The position numbers and the translations under genes were made by a program. The notes below the pieces were generated by a model. It was not told the origin of the DNA and searched no databases. It was given only the letters and a program-made list of their open reading frames with translations. Shown here piece after piece: positions 47,673 to 53,877 of a DNA stretch of 64,000 nt. Every line of letters begins with the position of its first letter. The first letter of the stretch is position 1. The DNA is from Sinomonas sp. ASV486 (GTDB lineage: Bacteria; Actinomycetota; Actinomycetes; Actinomycetales; Micrococcaceae): the NCBI RefSeq assembly GCF_030908215.1, contig NZ_JAVFJK010000016.1, positions 1 to 64,000 of the forward strand, given 5' to 3'.

Positions 47673-48133
47673 CAGACGTCACCGATCGCCGGGACGATGC
47701 TCAGGCATCGTCAGACACAGAACACAGAACACATGAAGGTGGTGTACGTGTGTCGGCGACCAGTGGTGAGACGTCCACTGGCACTTCGACGACGACCGCA
47801 GCTGACGTAGTCAACCCGCGGTCCGCGGAGATCTCCGCCTTCTTGCGCCCCGTGAAAGTGCGCCCCCTGCCGGCGGTGGAGGTTCATTTCTGAACTTCCG
47901 GGTTGAAGTTAGATCGGTCTTCTACGCGACGTCAACCCCCCAGCGAATCTTTCGGATTCTCGTTTTCTTCGACCCAGAATCCGAAAGTCCCTGTCGAAAG
48001 ATGCCCAACCTGGGCTCATATATTCCTAGAATTGAATATACAAATCCCCGCCATTACGGGTGAAAATGGCCATATATGCACCTTGGCGACTATCTTGAAC
48101 CGAGAATTGATTGCATCCACAAAGGCGATGCGT
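47673..48133 (-). promoter_or_regulatory. Leader/promoter region of the giant gene
   Basis: These 461 bases have no gene. The part nearest the giant gene holds a perfect 8-bp hairpin (47693-47700 with 47705-47712) 20 nt before the start codon and a 7-bp inverted repeat (47760-47766 with 47775-47781). Further upstream is a perfect 11-bp inverted repeat with a 17-nt loop (47949-47959 with 47977-47987), which may end the ABC-transporter transcript or bind a regulator. An AT-rich patch at 48017-48080 contains a 7-bp inverted repeat (48019-48025 with 48034-48040) and the minus-strand -10-like TATATT, the best promoter candidate. Confidence 0.5.
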
Positions 48134-49573
48134 TCACGCTGCGGCGTCGGGATGGGTCGGCAGGAGGAGGCGGTCGGAGTCCGCGTCGAACTCGAAGAGC
48201 TCTCCGTACCGCCCCCAGTCGATCGCGGTATCGAGCTGCGCCTCGGCCTCATCGTCGCCGTAAAGTGCCTTGAGCTCGGCGAGCATGTCGTCGGCGCGCA
48301 GGGCACCGGACTCGCTGTGCCGCAGCTCCCGGACGATCCGCCGGACAAGCGGCGCAGTCTCAACCGCGAGCGTCGCGAACTGCTCCTTGGCCCGGAGGAG
48401 ATCGGCCGCGGCGTACCGCCGGCCCTGTTCGGTGATCCGGAGCTCGGCGCCCTGCGGCCGCGCAAGCTTGAGCAGGTTGGAAGCGTCGACAATCGGCAGC
48501 AGGTCGTCAATCTCGTAGCGCAGCTCGTCGGCGATCTCCGCGAGACCCTCGACCCCGCCGCGGTGGGCGAGAAGCTCGATGAGGCCGCGCAGCTCGCCCG
48601 TGCTCGCCGCCGGAAGCGGTATCTCGAGGTTGCCGCTTCCGGTGTCGGCCGCCTCACCGCGTACGACGCCGCCCGGAACAGTCGCCGCCGTCGGCTCGCC
48701 GCCGCCGTCGTGCGCACCCACCTCCTGGGCACCCGAAGCGACTGCCAGCCCGCGCCGTGGCTCCGCCTTCTGGCCGGTGAGAATCCCGTAGACCTCATCG
48801 ACGAGTGCCTCGAACTCGGGGCTGCGGCGGTCGCGCGGCTGGGGAAGGTCCACCGCGAGCTCGGCCTTGATGCGGCCGGGGTTGGAATCGAGCACCAGCA
48901 CACGGTCCGCGAGCTGGATGGCTTCCTCGATATTATGGGTGACGATGAGCGCGGTGCGCGTGGGCATTGTCCCGTCGCTCCACATCCGCACGAGCTCGGA
49001 GCGGAGATTCTCGCTCGTGAGCACGTCAAGGGCGGAGAACGGCTCGTCCATGAGCAGGACGTCGGGTTCCACGACCAGCGCCCGCGCGAACCCGACGCGC
49101 TGTCGCATTCCTCCCGAGAGTTCCTTGGGATAGGCGGTCTCGAAGCCGTCGAGCCCGATCGCGTCGATCGCGGCGAGGGCCCGCTCGCGGCGCTGGGCAG
49201 GCCTGGCGCCCTTGGCCTCGAGCCCGAGCTCAACGTTCTCGAGGACGGTGAGCCAGGGCAGGAGCGCGAAGGACTGGAACACGAGGGCGGTGCCGGGATT
49301 CGCGCCGTTGACGCGCTCGCCCCGGTACGAGACGGTTCCGGATGACGGCGCGATGAGACCGGCGATGCACCGCAGCAGTGTGCTCTTGCCCGAGCCCGAG
49401 CGGCCCAGGAGCGCGACGATCTCGCCCTCGCGCAGCGTCAGGGTGACGCCTGAGAGGACGGTCTTCTCCCCGCCGTCAGTCGCAAAGTGCTTGCTCACGT
49501 CGGAGACCGAGATGAGGTCCGTGGTGCTGTTGATCGTGCCAGCGGCAGTGGTGCTGTTGGCTGAGAGGTTCAT
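48134..49573 (-). CDS. ABC importer ATPase with AAA-associated C-terminal domain
   Basis: This 479-residue ATPase is homologous to the NrtD/SsuB/TauB group of inorganic-anion importers. Walker A is GRSGSGKST (57-65), then FQSFALLPWLTVLENV, signature LSGGMRQRVGFARAL and Walker [14 protein letters not shown]. Beyond residue ~330 is an extra ~140-residue AAA-associated domain (GELRGLIELLAHRGGVEGLAEIADELRYEIDDLLPIVDASNLLKLA), seen in a subgroup paired with a duplicated permease. AGGAGGC lies upstream of the ATG. Homology suggests an anion such as nitrate, but the M-box leader favours a divalent-cation role. No solute-binding gene lies beside it. Confidence 0.88.
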   Translation of the reverse strand: MNLSANSTTAAGTINSTTDLISVSDVSKHFATDGGEKTVLSGVTLTLREGEIVALLGRSGSGKSTLLRCIAGLIAPSSGTVSYRGERVNGANPGTALVFQSFALLPWLTVLENVELGLEAKGARPAQRRERALAAIDAIGLDGFETAYPKELSGGMRQRVGFARALVVEPDVLLMDEPFSALDVLTSENLRSELVRMWSDGTMPTRTALIVTHNIEEAIQLADRVLVLDSNPGRIKAELAVDLPQPRDRRSPEFEALVDEVYGILTGQKAEPRRGLAVASGAQEVGAHDGGGEPTAATVPGGVVRGEAADTGSGNLEIPLPAASTGELRGLIELLAHRGGVEGLAEIADELRYEIDDLLPIVDASNLLKLARPQGAELRITEQGRRYAAADLLRAKEQFATLAVETAPLVRRIVRELRHSESGALRADDMLAELKALYGDDEAEAQLDTAIDWGRYGELFEFDADSDRLLLPTHPDAAA

Positions 49574-49609
49574 GGTGGTGCCTCCTCGAGGGAAAGAAGA
49601 AGTCAGTAA

Positions 49610-51346
49610 TCAGAGGGAGAAGCGGGACTCGGCAAGCGCGTACAGGCGTCGCCAGAACAGTCGGTTGATGCCCACCACGAAGGCGGACATCACGATCACG
49701 CCGATGAGCACGCGGGCCATGTCGCCCGACGAGGTCGCCTGGGCGATGTAGGCACCGAGCCCGGTGGCCGTGAGGGTGTCATGGTTGTAGGAGACGACCT
49801 CGGAGACGATCGAGGCGTTCCACGCACCGCCGGCCGCGGTGACGCCACCAGTGACGAAGGCGGGGAAGATCGCGGGGAGGATGAGTCGGCGCCAGCGCTG
49901 GACGCGTGTAACCCCGAAGCTGTCCATCGCCTGCCGAAGATCCGTAGGGATCGCGCTCGCTCCCGCGATGACGTTGAACAGGATGTACCACTGCGAGCCG
50001 AGGGCCATGAGCGCGATCCCACCGATATCGAGCGGGATGTCCGCGGCCACGAAGAATGCGATCGCGAACGGGAACAGGAAGTTCGCCGGGAAGCTCGCGA
50101 GCATCTGGACCACGGGCTGCGCGAGCCGGCTGATTCTGGGGTTCATACCGATCCACACGCCCACAGGAACCCACACGATCGTCCCGAGGACGATGATCGC
50201 GAGCACCCGCAGGAGGGTGATGAGCCCGAGCCCGAACGCCTGTCCGAACTCGCCGAAGCCCACTGTCGAGGCGATGAAGTCGTAGGCCCAGTAGGCGCCA
50301 TACGCCATCGCTGCCGCGACGAGGACCGTGACCGCGACGTCTCCCGCACGACGCCGCGCGGCGGGCACCACGAGCGGGTAGTCGGCTACGCCGAACGGCC
50401 GCATCGCCGAGTCGAGTGTCCTGCCGATGGGCTCGAGCGCCCGGCCCAGTCCGCGCGGGATCGACGAGTGCGCGAGCACCGAGAGGACGAGGCTGCGCGG
50501 ACGCTCCGCGGCGGCCGTGTCCTCCTGGCGGAACTTCTCCGCCCATGCCACGAGCGGGCGCCAGAAGAGGAAGTTCACGCCGAGCACCATGACGGCCATC
50601 GTGAGGATGGCCCAGCCCACGTTCGCGAGCTCTCCCTCCTCGACCGCCGCGGCCACGTAGGCGCCCACTCCGGGGAGGGCAAAGGAGGATCCGTTGACCG
50701 AGATCGCCTCGGAGGCGGCGAGGAAGAACCAGCCGCCGCCGAAGCTCATCATCCCGTTCCAGACGAGCGGGATCAGGCCGGAGGGCACGTCGAGCCGCCA
50801 GAAGCGCTGCCACTTGGTGAGGCGCATGAGGCGCGCGGCCTCGTCGAGTTCCTTGGGCTGGCTCACGAGGGACGCATGGAAGGCGAACGCCATGTTCCAG
50901 GCCTGGGACGTGAAGATCGCGAAGACGCTCGCGGCCTCGAGACCAAGCTGGGAGCCCGGGAAGAGGGATAAGAATCCAGTGACCGTCACGGACAGGAAGC
51001 CGAGGATCGGCACGGACTGGAGGATATCGAGGGCGGGCAGGATGATTTTCTCGGCCCGCGGGAGGCGCGCGGCCGCCGTCGCGACCACGAAGGTGAACAC
51101 CACGGATGCGAGGAGCGCCGCGAACATGCGGGCCAGCGAGCGCAGCGCGTAGTAGGGAAGGTTGGAAGGTTCGGTCGAGACGGAGGACGGCGCATTGCCC
51201 AGGTCGAGCGGGGCCGTCGCCCCGAGTGAAACGCGGATTACGAGATAGAAGACGACGGCAATGGTCGCCGCCACAAGGAGGTCGGCCCAGCGGAACCGGG
51301 CACGCTGGAGCGTGCCGGCGCCGGGCAGCAGGCGGAGGAGGGTCAT
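49610..51346 (-). CDS. Duplicated permease of an ABC importer
   Basis: This 578-residue membrane protein contains two fused BPD-type permease domains, each with an EAA-like cytoplasmic loop: QPKELDEAARLMRLTKWQRFWRLDVP (about residue 165) in the first, and IPTDLRQAMDSFGVTRVQRWRRLILP in the second. This duplicated architecture is known from a small group of putative anion importers. The fused form would make one polypeptide the whole membrane pore. It is the first gene after the M-box leader; its ATG has GGGAGC upstream. It is followed by the ATPase gene 36 bp downstream. Confidence 0.88.
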   Translation of the reverse strand: MTLLRLLPGAGTLQRARFRWADLLVAATIAVVFYLVIRVSLGATAPLDLGNAPSSVSTEPSNLPYYALRSLARMFAALLASVVFTFVVATAAARLPRAEKIILPALDILQSVPILGFLSVTVTGFLSLFPGSQLGLEAASVFAIFTSQAWNMAFAFHASLVSQPKELDEAARLMRLTKWQRFWRLDVPSGLIPLVWNGMMSFGGGWFFLAASEAISVNGSSFALPGVGAYVAAAVEEGELANVGWAILTMAVMVLGVNFLFWRPLVAWAEKFRQEDTAAAERPRSLVLSVLAHSSIPRGLGRALEPIGRTLDSAMRPFGVADYPLVVPAARRRAGDVAVTVLVAAAMAYGAYWAYDFIASTVGFGEFGQAFGLGLITLLRVLAIIVLGTIVWVPVGVWIGMNPRISRLAQPVVQMLASFPANFLFPFAIAFFVAADIPLDIGGIALMALGSQWYILFNVIAGASAIPTDLRQAMDSFGVTRVQRWRRLILPAIFPAFVTGGVTAAGGAWNASIVSEVVSYNHDTLTATGLGAYIAQATSSGDMARVLIGVIVMSAFVVGINRLFWRRLYALAESRFSL

Positions 51347-51461
51347 GGTGGCTCCCGTCAGGGCGGGCGCAACCGCACCACAGAGGAGCGAGGCTCGGCG
51401 TCCGACGCCGCGTGGTTGCGGGCGCGGCGCAGCGAGTCAGCTGGTGTGGCGGGGCTGCGGA

Positions 51462-51512
51462 AAAGGGCGGGCGGGCTCTAAAAGGGCGGGCTCGTAAAAG
51501 AGTGCGGGCTCG
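51462..51512 (-). repeat. Three C/U-rich leader repeats
   Basis: Between the leader peptide and the permease gene are three imperfect copies of a GAGCCCGC-n-CTTTT unit on the transcribed strand (plus-strand 51495-51512, 51480-51495 and 51462-51480). The resulting RNA tract is rich in C and U and poor in G, the kind of sequence Rho loads on. Confidence 0.45.
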
Positions 51513-51518
51513 TGCCGG

Positions 51519-51554
51519 TCAGAAGGAACCGGCGGGACTATGACCGTCGCTCAT
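51519..51554 (-). CDS. 11-residue leader peptide between the M-box and the permease
   Basis: ATG at 51554 opens the 11-residue MSDGHSPAGSF, ended by TGA at 51521-51519. It is preceded by GGGGAGGTG (plus-strand 51562-51570) seven bases before the ATG, the strongest Shine-Dalgarno in the leader, while the permease itself has a weaker one. A 6-bp hairpin (51514-51519 with 51528-51533) overlaps its stop codon. It is likely a regulatory peptide: its translation, or ribosome position on it, could control transcription into the permease gene. Confidence 0.55.
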   Translation of the reverse strand: MSDGHSPAGSF

Positions 51555-51563
51555 GACGGAACA

Positions 51564-51597
51564 CCTCCCCGGTTTGATGGCTGCATGCCTCGGGAGG
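51564..51597 (-). promoter_or_regulatory. Anti-Shine-Dalgarno hairpin for the leader peptide
   Basis: The leader peptide's Shine-Dalgarno (plus-strand 51564-51569) can pair with a perfect 6-base complement at 51592-51597 (22-nt loop), which would block its translation. That complement could alternatively pair with GGAGG just past the M-box 3' strand (51618-51622). The two pairings are mutually exclusive, giving a plausible riboswitch expression platform. Confidence 0.45.
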
Positions 51598-51614
51598 CCG
51601 CCAAGCGACCTGAC

Positions 51615-51790
51615 GCCCCTCCTCGTAAGACCTTTGGCACTTCGCGGCGTCACCCTGGACTCTTGGTCCGGGAGCCAATCGGGGAGGCCCCTTAATCCGG
51701 GGCGACCTGTCCTGACCCGTGGCGTCTCTCGACGTTGGGGGTCGCTGGCTTGTGTCCGCGAAGGAGCCTCAGCTAACGAACGGCACCTTG
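51615..51790 (-). ncRNA. M-box (ykoK) Mg2+ riboswitch aptamer
   Basis: On the minus strand this region carries, in order, the conserved M-box blocks: GUUAGCUGAGGCUCCU (the B. subtilis mgtE element has GUUAGGUGAGGCUCCU), then GACCCCCAACGUCGAGAGAC, GCCACGGGUCA, and a 3' end AGUGCCAAAGGUCUUACGA close to the B. subtilis AGUGCUAAAGCUCUACGA. The bounding helix pairs UUCGU with ACGAG. M-box RNAs bind several Mg2+ ions and switch off Mg2+ uptake genes when Mg2+ is plentiful. This is a sequence match by eye, not a covariance-model search. Confidence 0.85.
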
Positions 51791-51798
51791 CAGGGGAC

Positions 51799-51827
51799 AG
51801 AGTAGCATCCCCGTCTGGGTCGTCCAT
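51799..51827 (-). promoter_or_regulatory. Candidate promoter of the M-box operon
   Basis: On the minus strand, -35-like ATGGAC (plus 51822-51827) and -10-like TACTCT (plus 51799-51804) are 17 bases apart. Transcription would start near 51792, immediately before the aptamer, giving a ~445-nt leader. Confidence 0.5.
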
Positions 51828-51865
51828 TCAGGAAACGGTCAGGGCAGACTCATCAGGCAGACCCG

Positions 51866-52624
51866 TCAGCGCCTCGGCCGCCGCGCGGGGCCGCCCAGAA
51901 ACCGGTCCGGGAGCACCTTGGAGGCAAGCACCACGGCCTTGTAGACCGCAGATGGGACCGACACGGACCGCCCGGCAAGGTTCTCCCGCAGCCCGTCCCG
52001 CACCACGCGATCGGCCGCGAGCCACGTCCATCCGGGGTATCGGCGAGTCTCCATGCCCATGCGCTCGTGGAACTCAGTGCGGGTGAATCCGGGGCAGAGG
52101 GCGGTGACCTTCACGCCCGAGCGCCGGTAGTGCACGTTGGCCCAGCGGCTGAACGACACGAGCCAGGCCTTTGCAGCCGAGTAAGTGCCCCGCGGGAGGA
52201 AGGCGGCCACGGAGGCGACGTTGATGATGCGGCCCTCGCCCCGGGCGAGCATGCCCGGCAGCACGGCATGGCACAGGCTCAACGCGGCCTCGACATGAAG
52301 CCGCAGGTGGCTCACCTCGTCGGGGAGCGGGGTGTTGTGGAAGTCGTGCAGGAGGCCATGCCCGGCGTTGTTGACAAGGATGCCGACTGGCCGGCTCGGG
52401 TCCTTCGCACGAGTGACGGCCGTTCCGAGCCCGAGCGCGTCTGTGAGATCGGCGGCGAGCACCTCGACATCCACGCCGTGCCTGTACGTCAGCTCCCGTG
52501 CCATTGCGTCGAGCCTGTCCTTGTGCCGGGCCACGATCACGAGGTCGTGGCCCTCGGCCGCGAGCTGCCGTGCGAACTCCGCGCCGAGTCCGCTGCTCGC
52601 ACCGGTGATGAGCGCCGTCGTCAT
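51866..52624 (-). CDS. Short-chain dehydrogenase/reductase
   Basis: This 252-residue SDR has the cofactor motif TGASSGLG (7-14), NNAG (85-88) and the catalytic triad Ser138, Tyr148 and Lys152 (NVASVAAFLPRGTYSAAK). It oxidises or reduces an alcohol/carbonyl with NAD(P); the VARHKDR segment has basic residues that favour NADPH. The substrate is not evident. The ATG at 52624 is preferred over an in-frame upstream extension to 52666. It ends 39 nt before the M-box operon's -35. Confidence 0.88.
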   Translation of the reverse strand: MTTALITGASSGLGAEFARQLAAEGHDLVIVARHKDRLDAMARELTYRHGVDVEVLAADLTDALGLGTAVTRAKDPSRPVGILVNNAGHGLLHDFHNTPLPDEVSHLRLHVEAALSLCHAVLPGMLARGEGRIINVASVAAFLPRGTYSAAKAWLVSFSRWANVHYRRSGVKVTALCPGFTRTEFHERMGMETRRYPGWTWLAADRVVRDGLRENLAGRSVSVPSAVYKAVVLASKVLPDRFLGGPARRPRR

Positions 52625-52687
52625 GCGCCTCAGCCTACCGAAGCCGGAGGTCCCCTGCCCCGGCACCCCCGCGCGCGCTCGGACCTG

Positions 52688-53566
52688 TCACTCCCGCGGT
52701 GCCGTCGCCACGATCGCGAGGGCGCCGAGCTCGTCGTCCTCCTCAGCGCGAGGGCGAAGGCCGACGCCGGTCAGGAGCGCGAGTGCGTCGGTCACCTGGC
52801 GCTCGCCCAACTCGATGAGGAGGGCGCCGCCGGGCGCGAGCCATTCGTGCGCACCGGCGGCGATGCGGCGGTGCACGTCGAGGCCGTCGGCGCCGCCGTC
52901 CAGGGCGAGGGCGGGCTCGTGCTCGCGGGCTTCGGGCGGCATGAGCGGCAGCGCCCCGGTGGGAACGTACGGAGCGTTGGCCACGAGCACGTTCACCCGT
53001 CCGCGCAGTCCCTCCGGCAGGGCCGAGTAGAGGTCACCAGTACGAACACGTCCTCCCCATGCGGCAAGATTCCGCCTCGCACAGGCCGTCGCGGCCTCGG
53101 CGAAGTCTGCTGCGTGGACCTCGAACTCGTCGGCACCCCATCCGCGCGCCTCGAGCGCCGAGGCTATGCCTGCCCCGAGTGCGCCCGACCCGCAGCACAG
53201 GTCGACGACCACGGCGGGCGCCCCGCCGGCGTCGTGCGCGAGGCCAGCGAGGTGCTCGACGGCCAGGCGCACGAGCAGCTCAGACCTGCGTCGGGGCACA
53301 AACACCCCGGGGCCGACGGCGATCCGCAGGCCCGCGAACTCGGCCCACCCGAGCAGGTGCTCGAGCGGCTCACCCGCGACCCTGAGGGCCACGAGCCGCT
53401 CAAGCTCGGCAGCGTCGGCCGCGGCACCGCCCGCAGCGGTGCGGCCCGACACGGCTTCGACCAGGAGGGCGGCCTCCTCCTCGGCGAACACGCAGCCCGC
53501 CGCCCGCAGCCGCGCCGCTATCCCCGCAAGGAGTGGTTCAGCGGGCTCTGGCCATGCACTGGTCAC
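52688..53566 (-). CDS. PrmC-related methyltransferase (putative N5-glutamine methyltransferase)
   Basis: This 292-residue SAM-dependent methyltransferase resembles PrmC/HemK, which methylates the glutamine of the GGQ motif in release factors. Visible are a helical N-terminal domain (1-85), the SAM site VVDLCCGSGALG (120-131) and the substrate motif NAPY (197-200), which in true PrmC is NPPY. The Pro-to-Ala change marks a paralogous family of unknown target. It is divergent from the dodecin gene. Confidence 0.82.
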   Translation of the reverse strand: MTSAWPEPAEPLLAGIAARLRAAGCVFAEEEAALLVEAVSGRTAAGGAAADAAELERLVALRVAGEPLEHLLGWAEFAGLRIAVGPGVFVPRRRSELLVRLAVEHLAGLAHDAGGAPAVVVDLCCGSGALGAGIASALEARGWGADEFEVHAADFAEAATACARRNLAAWGGRVRTGDLYSALPEGLRGRVNVLVANAPYVPTGALPLMPPEAREHEPALALDGGADGLDVHRRIAAGAHEWLAPGGALLIELGERQVTDALALLTGVGLRPRAEEDDELGALAIVATAPRE

Positions 53567-53643
53567 GGCGATAGTCTGCCAGCACCTGAGGGGTCACCGG
53601 CACCCAATGAGGCAAGCAAGGGCCCCTGGACCGAGGAGGAACC

Positions 53644-53853
53644 ATGGCGAGCAACACGTACAGCATCTCCGAGATCGTCGGAACGAGCCCCGACAGCATC
53701 GACGCGGCCATCAAGAACGGCGTCGCCGCCGCGTCGCAGACCCTGCGGAACCTCGACTGGTTCGAGGTCCAGTCGGTGCGAGGCCACCTCGAGGGCGGCG
53801 ACGTCAAGGACTGGCAGGTCACCCTCAAGATCGGGTTCCGTCTCGAGCGCTGA
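53644..53853 (+). CDS. Dodecin (flavin-binding protein)
   Basis: The 69-residue product is a full-length dodecin, a twelve-subunit shell that stores or buffers flavins (and CoA in some bacteria). SISEIVGTSPDSIDAAIKNGVAAAS forms the helix region, LDWFEVQSVRGHL contains the tryptophan that stacks on flavin, and WQVTLKIGFRLE is the final strand. A GAGGAGG sequence lies six to ten bases before the ATG. Confidence 0.95.
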   Translation: MASNTYSISEIVGTSPDSIDAAIKNGVAAASQTLRNLDWFEVQSVRGHLEGGDVKDWQVTLKIGFRLER

Positions 53854-53877
53854 CGGCGCGCCCGGCCGGGTTCGCTT

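Noticed and set aside
10965-47672. Non-ribosomal peptide or polyketide synthase, the usual reason for giant actinobacterial genes
   Set aside because: No condensation, adenylation, ketosynthase or carrier motifs; the protein has a signal peptide and beta-repeats.
48134-51346. Nitrate or taurine transporter assignment
   Set aside because: Homology alone gives this name, but there is no solute-binding or assimilation gene nearby and the leader is an M-box, so the substrate was left open.
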